From Candidatus Omnitrophota bacterium (lineage in GTDB: Bacteria > Ratteibacteria > UBA8468 > B48-G9 > DSTR01): a stretch of DNA of 9,232 nt. Of the stretch, positions 1 through 6,933 are shown piece by piece. The notes below the pieces were generated by a model. That model saw nothing but the letters and a program-made list of their open reading frames with translations. It did no database searches and was not told where the DNA came from. The stretch is taken from the NCBI GenBank assembly GCA_023818865.1, contig JAMWDF010000089.1, positions 1 to 9,232 on the forward strand. The letters run 5' to 3'. The translations under genes and the position numbers were made by a program. Numbering within the stretch: position 1 is the stretch's first letter; each line of letters opens with the position of its first letter.

Positions 1-1605
1 TTCTGCTTCTTTTAAGTAATTCATCAGCCGGTCAACGGTCTCCGGCGGAAAAATCTTCGTCCAGAATGTCTTGTATGTTCTATCTTTGCGAGCCTCGGTG
101 GTGAAATTCTTTCGCAGGGCTTCTTCCATGGTTTGATGGAAAAGAAGCATCACTTGGCTAGCTGGCCCAAAAAGGTTCTGGCAGTATTCCCGCAAAATCG
201 CGTCTACATCCTGATTGGTCTGCCACAGGCTCCTAAAATAAACGTACATGTTGAGCACATTGGCTGGCCAGTCTGGCCAGGTCCCGCCAAACCGGCGTTC
301 GCCGATATCAATTTCATTGATAGCTCCATCAACCTTTCCTTTCGCCCAACGCCAAAACTGATTGATGTAATGAGGAGCGATAGTGAACTGGCCTGGTCCA
401 GTAGGAGAATAATAGTTCCAGAGGTAGATTTTTTTTACCTTGGCTTTCCATTGAAGAATTCGCTTTTTGTAAGCGTCAATATCCGCTTTGTTCCAGTAAA
501 GGCCGTTGTCGCAGATAGTGACAGCGACATTGGGTGGGAAATTCATTCCGGCAGGAATGGCAGCAAATTCAGCGTAAGAACCACCGTTAATCCATCGGTC
601 AGGATAAAGCCGGCCAACTTCTCTGGCGACCTCATTGACTAAAGACCAGACAAGGCGGGAGTCAGTGCCCTTAGTTGGTGCGTTCTTATCCCGAAGCGCC
701 TCGCAGGCAGTACAGCGACAGCCATAAAGGCCATGGCTATCTCCTGGCCAAACATTAGCCGCTTTGACCGATGAGTTTTTGAATCTTTCCAGGATATCAG
801 CCACGATTTGCTGTTTTACTGCTGGAGAAGTAAGACAAACATGACCTCCACCATGGTCAGCGTCCAGAAGCCTCTTGCCATCTTTCTGAAGAGCGAAATA
901 CTCCGGGTGCTCCCGGGCAAACCGGCGGGGCCAATCATTAAAAGCGTGGGTCCCAGGAAATCCCTCTTGGCTGCTTCCCAGCCGCTGCCTTCTCCACCAG
1001 AGAGCGCTCTGCTGGCGGGTGATGTTGGGATCGTCAGCGTAGTAGCCATAGACTGCCCGAAAACCAAAATCTGGTTTTTGTCTTATAAAGATAGCCGGAA
1101 GAACTAAGTCTTTCCTTTCCGGAACGATTTCTCCCAATTCTCCAGGCCAGTACCATCTCACGCCAAGAAAGCGTTCCAAAAATTCATAAACAGCAAAGAG
1201 GGTGCCAAAAGATTCATGGGACCGCTGCCGGGGATCAGCGGTTTTGGAAGAATCCCCTCCCACCAGGTAAAGATTCTTTTTTCTGGTGGCTAAGAGTATC
1301 TCCTCGTTTCTCAGTCTTTCCGGCTGAAGGCCAGCTAAAGTGGTTAGCCGGCAGTGACCCACTACCAAAAGATGGGTTACCCTTTCTGAAGTTAACGAAC
1401 GTTCCTGGACAGTTTTAACCTGAACGCCAGTGGCTTTCTGGATATATCTGGCAAGTTCTTCCCCGGCAAATACTTCTGTGACTGAAGGCTCATCAGGCAA
1501 GACAATCAGAAAATTGGCCTGACCATCTTTGATGAGATTAAGGGAAGCACTTTGAGCCTTCCAGGAGAAAAGAAAAAAAGAGAGTAAAACGGCCAGCTTG
1601 CTCAT
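1..1605 (-). CDS. Secreted DUF4838 / alpha-glucuronidase-like protein, 3' end beyond window
   Basis: The reading frame is open from an ATG at 1605 to the left edge (535 codons, no stop), so the C-terminus is missing. Residues 1-20 look like a signal peptide: a Lys, a hydrophobic run, then a small-residue cleavage region around Ala17-Ala20. Residues about 25-165 resemble the N-terminal beta/alpha domain of GH67 alpha-glucuronidases, with the characteristic GTLFAVYEFLE (134-144) and LGVRWYWPGELGE (147-159) stretches. Residues about 180-440 match the DUF4838 pattern, including WPGD (286-289) and the Cys cluster GCRCTAC (295-301). Members are exported proteins of glycan-degrading bacteria; the exact substrate is unknown and hydrolase activity is inferred. 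The ATG lies 5 bp after the pseudopilin stop and has no clear ribosome binding site, so translational coupling to that gene is likely. DUF4838 membership is fairly sure; the enzymatic role is not. Confidence 0.85.
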   Translation of the reverse strand, partial: MSKLAVLLSFFLFSWKAQSASLNLIKDGQANFLIVLPDEPSVTEVFAGEELARYIQKATGVQVKTVQERSLTSERVTHLLVVGHCRLTTLAGLQPERLRNEEILLATRKKNLYLVGGDSSKTADPRQRSHESFGTLFAVYEFLERFLGVRWYWPGELGEIVPERKDLVLPAIFIRQKPDFGFRAVYGYYADDPNITRQQSALWWRRQRLGSSQEGFPGTHAFNDWPRRFAREHPEYFALQKDGKRLLDADHGGGHVCLTSPAVKQQIVADILERFKNSSVKAANVWPGDSHGLYGCRCTACEALRDKNAPTKGTDSRLVWSLVNEVAREVGRLYPDRWINGGSYAEFAAIPAGMNFPPNVAVTICDNGLYWNKADIDAYKKRILQWKAKVKKIYLWNYYSPTGPGQFTIAPHYINQFWRWAKGKVDGAINEIDIGERRFGGTWPDWPANVLNMYVYFRSLWQTNQDVDAILREYCQNLFGPASQVMLLFHQTMEEALRKNFTTEARKDRTYKTFWTKIFPPETVDRLMNYLKEAE

Positions 1606-1610
1606 GCAGG

Positions 1611-2312
1611 TTACCGATAACTGGGATAGGCTCGCCAGGTATATCTCTCAAACTGCTGGTCCCATTTCAGCCAAGAAACATGACCATCAGCCCAGAGATA
1701 GTTGCCACCCAGATTATGAAGGGCGCCAAACTCTGTTTCTCCGCCCCCCAGACCAAAGTACCAGGTGAATCGGTAGGTCGGAGTTCCCAGGACTTTGCCC
1801 ACTTCATTCTTATTCGGATATGTTTGAACATCCCCCACCCACAAACACCACGAAGGATTTTTCACTGACTGATATTTTTGAAAAATACCCATCAAACTTC
1901 CATCGTTACTACCAAGATTAGAGTTATAGGCATAGTTAAAGAAATATCCAGGGTACACCCTTTTCTCACTGGGGCACCTCAGGAGTTTACAGTTTTCCCA
2001 GTTGTCGTTATATTGATTGAGCCATTTGCCGTCACTGCCCTTTAAACCTACGTATGGGCTGATTGCTCCCCACCAGAAATATCCAGCCTGATTGTTAGCG
2101 CATCGGCAGGGCATCCAGCCATCATAATCCTGCACGTACATCAACAGCCCAATACCGAGCTGCTTTAGGTTATTCATACAGGCCGCCTGCCTGGCTTTCT
2201 CTCTAGCTTTGGAAAGAGCTGGAAGCAACATTGCCGCTAAAATGGCAATAATGGCAATCACCACCAAAAGTTCAATCAAGGTGAACCCAACCTGCTCCTT
2301 TCTCCATTTCAT
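1611..2312 (-). CDS. Type II secretion pseudopilin-like protein with H-X9-DG C-terminal motif
   Basis: The N-terminus is a class III prepilin signal: a short basic leader (MKWRKEQVG), cleavage expected after Gly9 before Phe10, Glu at mature position 5 (Glu14), then a hydrophobic helix to about residue 32. Prepilin peptidase should cleave and methylate it. The following amphipathic helix (KAREKARQAACMNNLKQLG) is typical of this family. Near the C-terminus is His199, nine residues, then Asp209-Gly210, the H-X9-DG signature of a large pseudopilin-like family expanded in PVC and related phyla. The middle (about 60-195) is aromatic-rich and may be a surface or ligand-binding domain. At 233 residues the length is usual. 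A strong ribosome binding site (AGGGGG) precedes the ATG. It has its own promoter and is followed within 5 bp by the DUF4838 gene, suggesting the two products work together outside the cytoplasm. Its partner secretion machinery is not in the window. Confidence 0.9.
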   Translation of the reverse strand: MKWRKEQVGFTLIELLVVIAIIAILAAMLLPALSKAREKARQAACMNNLKQLGIGLLMYVQDYDGWMPCRCANNQAGYFWWGAISPYVGLKGSDGKWLNQYNDNWENCKLLRCPSEKRVYPGYFFNYAYNSNLGSNDGSLMGIFQKYQSVKNPSWCLWVGDVQTYPNKNEVGKVLGTPTYRFTWYFGLGGGETEFGALHNLGGNYLWADGHVSWLKWDQQFERYTWRAYPSYR

Positions 2313-2351
2313 TTTTCCCCCTGGTAAACTATATTTTCACCTTTGCAAATT

Positions 2352-2380
2352 ATTATACCACAATAGTTGGCTTTTCGCAA
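2352..2380 (-). promoter_or_regulatory. Extended -10 promoter for the pseudopilin/DUF4838 unit
   Basis: Read on the minus strand: -35 TTGCGA (2375-2380), 17-nt spacer, then TGG-TATAAT, a perfect -10 (2352-2357) with an extended-10 TG. Transcription would start near 2345, giving a leader of about 32 nt that carries the AGGGGG ribosome binding site. The 95-bp gap after the isomerase and this promoter suggest a separate transcription unit. Housekeeping sigma recognition is assumed. Confidence 0.7.
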
Positions 2381-2394
2381 ATCTTCGCCAAAAG
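2371..2394. promoter_or_regulatory. Imperfect dyad overlapping the -35, possible operator
   Basis: The 24-nt segment beginning CTTTTCGC and ending GCCAAAAG is an imperfect inverted repeat: 9 of 12 positions in each half agree with the other half. It covers the -35 hexamer of the pseudopilin promoter, a typical place for a repressor site. An 8-bp perfect palindrome, CACCGGTG (2396-2403), lies directly beside it. No regulator gene is visible nearby, so binding is only inferred. Confidence 0.3.
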
Positions 2395-2407
2395 ACACCG
2401 GTGAGGT

Positions 2408-3826
2408 TTACTCCAAATTGACGTAAAGGGGCCAGCTCCGGTAATGGCTCAGGGCCTCTTCAATCACTCTGGCGCACCGGGAAAGATTAATCGCCACATG
2501 ATGTTCGTATCCTTCCTGGCAGATAATCTGAAGGAGCGATTGCAAATCTTCTATTTCCACCACGCTGTAGCCGCCAAAGGTATTTACCGGGTCAGCGGTC
2601 ACCTTTCCTTCTCCCAGGTAACCCCGGATGTTCCCGGTAGAGTCGCTGGTAGTCAGCCGGAGAAAACTGAAAGGTCCAGCTTTCACCCGACCGTAAAGAG
2701 TTCCGGTAGCGTTTTCCTGACCGACAGTGCCAGCGATAATTTCTGACATATAAAGGTGAGATTTTTCAAAGTAAGAGACCGGAAAGTTGCTGCAGTGGAA
2801 AATAACGGCCTTGTCAGGCTCAGCCTGGTAATTATTGTTCCAGTCCACTAACGCGCTGGGCTGGCCAGAAGCCAATTGGAGAATGTACATGCTTAATGCG
2901 CCCAGGATATCCACTTCGCAGGCTGCGGGAATTAAGGACTGAGAAAGCATGCTCATGGCTACACAAGGCATCACTCCAAAGTTCGCTTGGAGAGACGACC
3001 AGCACTGAACCGCAATTGCCTGAAAGTCGTTTTCTCTCACCCAGCGGTCCAGCACCAGCTTGAACCGGGCAATCTTTTTTAGGGAGGAAAGAGTTACCTT
3101 TGAGGTATCGCTGTAAGCCTGAATCTCCTTCAAGGCGTTTATTACCTCTGGTTCGGTATCAGAAAGTTTTTCGGCAGCGGCTAGCAGTTCTGAAAGGTCC
3201 AGGGTATCCACTGAAATCCCTTCTTGTTCCAGTATTTTTTCGCTGTAGCGGACGGTTTTGAAGGCGGCTGGTCTAGCTCCGACGGCGCCCAGCCGGACAT
3301 TTTTCAGTCCCCGCAATACCCGGCAAACCCCTACAAACTGGTCTAAGTCTTCCTGAAAAGAAGGGCTTTCCGGAGAAACCGTATGAAAGTTGGTTAGAGA
3401 AAACCTGAGGCCATACTGATTAAGGTTATTACACACCGAAATTTTTCCGCAAAAGCTGTCTCGGCGGTTAGCCACATCCATTTTCTTGGGGTCATCCGGC
3501 CAGGCATGGACTAAGATTGGTACCTCCAGCCCGCTCCATCTGATTGTGTCAGCCACCGCCCGTTCATCTCCAAAGTTAGGCAAGGTAACGATAATTCCTG
3601 TTAGGGTTTCCCGATGCTTTTTAAAAAGTTCCGCGCATTTTTTGGCATCCTGGATAGTTTCCACTGAGCCAAACTTCCCACTATTCTCCGGCAGGGCAAT
3701 TACCTTAATGTTTTTCTCCTCCAGGAGTTTCACCATGGCTGCCCGACCACTCTGGCAAAGATGGTCCGGGAAAAATCCCCGGTTGCCAACAATCAAACCT
3801 ATCTCCATTTTTTCATTGACAGACAT
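2408..3826 (-). CDS. L-fucose/L-arabinose isomerase family protein
   Basis: This 472-residue protein resembles the FucI/AraA-like sugar isomerase family (COG2407), cytoplasmic metal-dependent enzymes that interconvert aldoses and ketoses. The core motif is QCWSSLQANFG followed by CEVDILGALSMYIL. Glu304 and Asp328 (in LVDWNNNY) are 24 residues apart, the same spacing as metal ligands Glu337 and Asp361 of E. coli FucI. A C-terminal His pair (442-443, in EHHVAIN) is the likely counterpart of FucI His528, so the metal site looks complete. The protein is shorter than FucI (about 590), as is usual for unassigned family members, so the sugar cannot be named. The ATG at 3826 follows AGGGGG by 4 nt; Met7 is a less likely start. 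It lies 15 bp after nrdG and is probably cotranscribed with it, which is an unusual partner. Family sure; substrate unknown. Confidence 0.87.
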   Translation of the reverse strand: MSVNEKMEIGLIVGNRGFFPDHLCQSGRAAMVKLLEEKNIKVIALPENSGKFGSVETIQDAKKCAELFKKHRETLTGIIVTLPNFGDERAVADTIRWSGLEVPILVHAWPDDPKKMDVANRRDSFCGKISVCNNLNQYGLRFSLTNFHTVSPESPSFQEDLDQFVGVCRVLRGLKNVRLGAVGARPAAFKTVRYSEKILEQEGISVDTLDLSELLAAAEKLSDTEPEVINALKEIQAYSDTSKVTLSSLKKIARFKLVLDRWVRENDFQAIAVQCWSSLQANFGVMPCVAMSMLSQSLIPAACEVDILGALSMYILQLASGQPSALVDWNNNYQAEPDKAVIFHCSNFPVSYFEKSHLYMSEIIAGTVGQENATGTLYGRVKAGPFSFLRLTTSDSTGNIRGYLGEGKVTADPVNTFGGYSVVEIEDLQSLLQIICQEGYEHHVAINLSRCARVIEEALSHYRSWPLYVNLE

Positions 3827-3841
3827 TTTTCCCCCTTTTGG

Positions 3842-4531
3842 TCAGTAGATTATTTCGCCTTGTTCTACATATTGTGCCATAATTTGTCTAAGCTTTTCCA
3901 GTTGTTCTCGTGAGGGTGAACTCGTTTGCAAGAATTCCGGATTGACTGTCTTGCTAGGAACAAACCGTTGAAAGATATGCCGGCGAGCTCCTTGAATAAG
4001 CTGGCCGATGGTGTGAATGTCGGTCTCTCTTAGAAGGTCAGGAACAACAGTCGTCCGAAAATCATATTCAAGGCCGGATGACTTGACTAATTCAACACTC
4101 CGCCGAAGATTTTCAATCTTTACCGGAACACCGACCACTTTCTCGTATCTGGAAAGAGCTGCTTTGATGTCCAGAGAAAGGTAATCCACCAGACTCTGGT
4201 TGATAATAAGTTTAAGGACTTCCGGAAGACTGCCATTGGTGTTCAGCTTGATAGCCACAGGGTAACTGCGCAGTTGGCGGAGAAAATCCATCAGGTCTTC
4301 CTGAAGACAAGGTTCTCCTCCAGTGATAGTTACTGCTTCAAGGAGCGGTCTCTTTTTTAAAAAATCAAATATTTCCTCTGAGGGAATCAGCGGGCCAAAA
4401 AGTTCAGGGAGAACCAGTTCCGGATTATGGCAGTAATGACAACGGAAATTACATCCCTGAGTAAAAACAACCACGCTTATTTTCCCTGGATACTCTATCA
4501 GGGAAGTTCGCTGAAAGCCACCGATTTTCAT
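3842..4531 (-). CDS. nrdG: Anaerobic ribonucleotide reductase activase (radical SAM)
   Basis: NrdG uses S-adenosylmethionine and a [4Fe-4S] cluster to abstract hydrogen from a glycine of NrdD, making the glycyl radical needed for ribonucleotide reduction without oxygen. The cluster motif is Cys27-x3-Cys31-x2-Cys34 (CNFRCHYC), preceded by the typical GFQRTSLIEYPGKIS start. The SAM-binding GGEP motif is at 71-74, and LDIKAALSRYEKVVG is also characteristic of this branch (the NrdG2-like/PflA-like type, about 190-230 residues). The full length of 229 residues fits. It lies 26 bp downstream of nrdD on the same strand, which makes the assignment secure. The start at 4531 has no ribosome binding site at normal distance (see the hairpin at 4536-4554). 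Confidence 0.95.
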   Translation of the reverse strand: MKIGGFQRTSLIEYPGKISVVVFTQGCNFRCHYCHNPELVLPELFGPLIPSEEIFDFLKKRPLLEAVTITGGEPCLQEDLMDFLRQLRSYPVAIKLNTNGSLPEVLKLIINQSLVDYLSLDIKAALSRYEKVVGVPVKIENLRRSVELVKSSGLEYDFRTTVVPDLLRETDIHTIGQLIQGARRHIFQRFVPSKTVNPEFLQTSSPSREQLEKLRQIMAQYVEQGEIIY

Positions 4532-4535
4532 TCAG

Positions 4536-4554
4536 GGTGGAGGCCACCTACCTC
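4536..4554 (-). promoter_or_regulatory. Hairpin between a distant ribosome binding site and the nrdG start
   Basis: In the transcript the nrdD-nrdG junction reads GAGG (4551-4554), two nt, then a perfect 5-bp stem GGTGG/CCACC with a 3-nt loop (4536-4548), then CTGA and ATG. GAGG is 19 nt from the ATG in the unfolded RNA, too far to act as a Shine-Dalgarno site. With the stem folded the effective gap is about 6 nt. The loop region also contains CCTC, which could instead pair with GAGG. Direct sequence observation; the role is inferred. Confidence 0.4.
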
Positions 4555-4557
4555 AAG

Positions 4558-6726
4558 TTACTCTGAGCTTATCTGCGGCGCGTTTTCCGGAACTTTTTTC
4601 TCCGGCGCCGATGATTCTTTTCCCCAGAAAGTGGCCTGATTGATAACGAATGTTTTCCTGGTATAAAACTCTGCTTTTTTCCCTTTATTCCACTGGTTCA
4701 CCGGTCTGAGATAACCAACTACCCGGGAATAAATCTCTGTTTCCCGCTGACATAAGGAACACTTTGCCTGCTCGCCTTGCAGGTACCCATGCTCCGGGCA
4801 AACAGAGAAGGTCGGGGTAATGGTGAAATAGGGGAGATGGTAGTTCTCGCAGATAGTCTTAACCAATGATTTGACTCCCCGGGGATCAGCCACCCGTTCG
4901 CCCAGAAAAAGATGAAGGACAGTTCCACCAGTATAAGCGGTCTGCAGTTGGTCCTGAAGGTCTAACGCTTCAAAAATATCATCAGTGAAATTTACCGGAA
5001 GGTGAGTAGAATTGGTGTAGAAAGGTTCTGCTCCCTGGCGATATTGTTCCTCGTTGGCGCAGATAATATCCGGATATTTAGCCTTATCCGATCTGGCCAA
5101 CCGGTAAGAAGTTCCTTCGGCCGGCGTGGCTTCCAGGTTGTAATTATTGCCGGTCTCTTCCTGGAACTTGACCAGTGTTTCTCTAATGAAACGCATCATC
5201 TCCAGAGCAAAATTTTTTCCTTTTTCACTGCCGATGGGTTCTCCCAGGAAGTTCAAACAGGCTTCGTTCATGCCTACCAGACCAATGGTGGAGAAATGGT
5301 TAACCCAGTAACGACCTAAATGCTCTTTGACCTGCCGGAGATAGAAGCGGGAATAGGGATAGAGATTAAGGTCAGTCAGTTTTTCTAGGATTTTTCTCTT
5401 GATTTCCAGGCTTTCCTTAGCCAGAAGCATTAGGTCAAGCAATCGTTTTTTGAATTCTTCTTGACTCTGGGAGAGGTAACCAATCCGGGGCATATTGAGA
5501 GTAACCACGCCGATGCTTCCGGTAAGAGGATTAGCCCCGAACAAACCTCCTCCCCGCTTTCTCAATGTTCTCTGGTCCAGTCTCAACCGACAACACATGG
5601 AGCGGACATCATCCGGTCGCATATCCGAATTGATAAAATTGGAAAAGTAGGGAATGCCATACTTCGCGGTTACTTCCCAGAGAAGGCTGGCTACCGGATG
5701 CTCCCAGTTAAATTCTTTGGTAATGTTGTAAGTGGGGATAGGGAAGGTAAACACCCGGCCCTTAGCGTCTCCTTCCAGCATTACTTCCAAAAAAGCCTGG
5801 TTGAGTATATCCACTTCTGGTTGAAAGTCTCCGTAAACAGCTTCCTGGGGTTCACCCCCAATAATAACCGGGGCATTCTTATAAATTTCAGGTACAGTCA
5901 GGTCCAAGGTGAGATTGGTAAAAGGCGTTTGAAAACCAACCCTGGTGGGCACATTTAGATTGAAAAGGAATTCCTGCAGCCCCTGTTTGACATCTTTGTA
6001 ATCTAAGTTATCCCGGCGGATGAAAGGCGCCAGAAGGGTATCAAAGTTAGAAAAAGCCTGAGCCCCGGCTGCTTCTCCCTGAAGGGTATAGAAGAAGTTA
6101 ACAATCTGGCCGAGAGCTGTCCGAAAATGTCTGGCTGGTTTGCTTTCCACCTTCCCTGGGGCGCCCTGGAACCCGACGGTCAACAAATCCTGCAGGTCCC
6201 AGCCAACGCAGTAAGTAGAGAGACACCCTAAGTCATGAATGTGGAAATCTCCCTGAATATAAGCCCGCCGCACTTCCGGAGGGTAAATACTATTGAGCCA
6301 GTAGGTCTTAGTAATTTCCGAGGACACATAGTTGTTCAACCCTTGCAAGGAAAAGCTCATATTACTGTTTTCATTCACTCGCCAGTCTTCCTTCTGAAGG
6401 TACTGTTCCACCAGGTCAAGACTCGCTTTCGTAGCTATATCTCTGATCTTAGCGTGCTGCTCCCGGTAAATGATGTAGGCTTTGGCTGTTTTCCGATATG
6501 GGGAGTTGAGTAAGACCTCTTCAACGATGTCCTGAATTTCTTCCACCCCTGGTGTTCTTTCGCCGATTAAGTCAATGGCTAGGTCAAGAACTCGCAAGGT
6601 GAGTTTCTTGGCTATCTCCGGGCCAAACTCACCGGTCGCTTGGCCGGCCCGGCTGATGGCGTTAGTGATTTTCTGGGCTTCAAACTTAACTATCTGGCCA
6701 TTTCTCTTGCAGATTTTGTCAAACAT
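4558..6726 (-). CDS. nrdD: Anaerobic ribonucleoside-triphosphate reductase, class III
   Basis: NrdD reduces ribonucleoside triphosphates to deoxyribonucleotides under anaerobic conditions using a glycyl radical. Residues 3-95 form an ATP-cone, the allosteric on/off domain (KRNGQIVKFEAQKI at the start). The catalytic barrel follows, with RSMCCRLRLD (Cys378-Cys379, in the region of the catalytic thiyl cysteine) and the loop RGGGLFGANPLTGSIG. A zinc-site region near the C-terminus has Cys643-x2-His646 and Cys656-x2-Cys659. The glycyl-radical motif RVVGYL places the radical on Gly671, followed by the usual RPVxxWNxGKxxEF pattern. About 29 extra polar residues follow the normal end, which is mildly unusual. 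Length 722 is normal for the family. The start is supported by GAGGAGG seven nt upstream of the ATG. nrdG is next downstream and activates it. Confidence 0.97.
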   Translation of the reverse strand: MFDKICKRNGQIVKFEAQKITNAISRAGQATGEFGPEIAKKLTLRVLDLAIDLIGERTPGVEEIQDIVEEVLLNSPYRKTAKAYIIYREQHAKIRDIATKASLDLVEQYLQKEDWRVNENSNMSFSLQGLNNYVSSEITKTYWLNSIYPPEVRRAYIQGDFHIHDLGCLSTYCVGWDLQDLLTVGFQGAPGKVESKPARHFRTALGQIVNFFYTLQGEAAGAQAFSNFDTLLAPFIRRDNLDYKDVKQGLQEFLFNLNVPTRVGFQTPFTNLTLDLTVPEIYKNAPVIIGGEPQEAVYGDFQPEVDILNQAFLEVMLEGDAKGRVFTFPIPTYNITKEFNWEHPVASLLWEVTAKYGIPYFSNFINSDMRPDDVRSMCCRLRLDQRTLRKRGGGLFGANPLTGSIGVVTLNMPRIGYLSQSQEEFKKRLLDLMLLAKESLEIKRKILEKLTDLNLYPYSRFYLRQVKEHLGRYWVNHFSTIGLVGMNEACLNFLGEPIGSEKGKNFALEMMRFIRETLVKFQEETGNNYNLEATPAEGTSYRLARSDKAKYPDIICANEEQYRQGAEPFYTNSTHLPVNFTDDIFEALDLQDQLQTAYTGGTVLHLFLGERVADPRGVKSLVKTICENYHLPYFTITPTFSVCPEHGYLQGEQAKCSLCQRETEIYSRVVGYLRPVNQWNKGKKAEFYTRKTFVINQATFWGKESSAPEKKVPENAPQISSE

Positions 6727-6751
6727 TTCTTATCCTCCTCGGGGGGATGAG

Positions 6752-6780
6752 GAAATTATCAATTTCAATGTTAGCACATT
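6752..6780. repeat. Two abutting inverted repeats in the nrdD leader
   Basis: GAAATT-ATC-AATTTC (6752-6766, perfect 6-bp arms) is directly followed by AATGT-TAGC-ACATT (6767-6780, perfect 5-bp arms). They lie between the predicted -10 of nrdD and its ribosome binding site, the second overlapping the -10 edge. That position suits operator sites. They do not match the NrdR box pattern known upstream of many nrd operons. No function is shown. Confidence 0.4.
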
Positions 6781-6806
6781 TTCTAATAGATGGGTCGGTT
6801 TGTCAA
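6778..6806 (-). promoter_or_regulatory. Promoter of the nrdD-nrdG-isomerase operon
   Basis: On the minus strand a perfect -35 TTGACA (6801-6806) is followed after 17 nt by GAAAAT (6778-6783), a 4 of 6 match to the -10 consensus. Transcription would start near 6771, inside the paired inverted repeats, giving a leader of about 45 nt with the GAGGAGG site. The spacing and strong -35 support it; the weak -10 fits a regulated promoter. Confidence 0.55.
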
Positions 6807-6889
6807 AAAAATTTTAACCTCCAGGAAAGACTGGTATTCCGGCCCTTGATTTTACAGGAAAAAGTTATTAAAGTAAACCAAGATTGACT

Positions 6890-6918
6890 TTGACACTGAC
6901 TGATAAGCAAGGTAGAAT
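6890..6918 (+). promoter_or_regulatory. Promoter of rsfS
   Basis: TTGACA (6890-6895), a 17-nt spacer and TAGAAT (6913-6918) form a near-consensus housekeeping promoter. The start point would be near 6925, only about 9 nt before the rsfS start codon. The -35 sits within three TGAC units spaced exactly 6 nt apart (6885, 6891, 6897). Confidence 0.7.
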
Positions 6919-6933
6919 AGCCAAAAAGGAGAG

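Noticed and set aside
250..300. Repeated TGGCCAG units in the DUF4838 gene
   Set aside because: They fall within codons for a Trp/Pro-rich stretch of the protein and are explained by coding sequence.
133..1107. Plus-strand open frames at 133-642 and 808-1107 and a minus frame at 816-1067
   Set aside because: They overlap the continuous 535-codon minus-strand frame with a signal peptide and DUF4838 motifs; their translations show no family features.
4719..6513. Several open frames of 69-165 codons antisense to or overlapping nrdD
   Set aside because: nrdD motifs are continuous through the whole region; the other frames lack ribosome binding sites and conserved features.
6815..6835. CCAG/CTGG stem near a run of T on the minus strand as a terminator
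   Set aside because: The stem has only 4 bp, the T run lies 7 nt away, and it sits upstream of the nrdD promoter where no minus-strand transcript is known to end.
6727..6933. NrdR box or cobalamin riboswitch upstream of nrdD
   Set aside because: No match to the paired 16-bp NrdR boxes or to a B12-box could be seen; class III reductases also do not use cobalamin.
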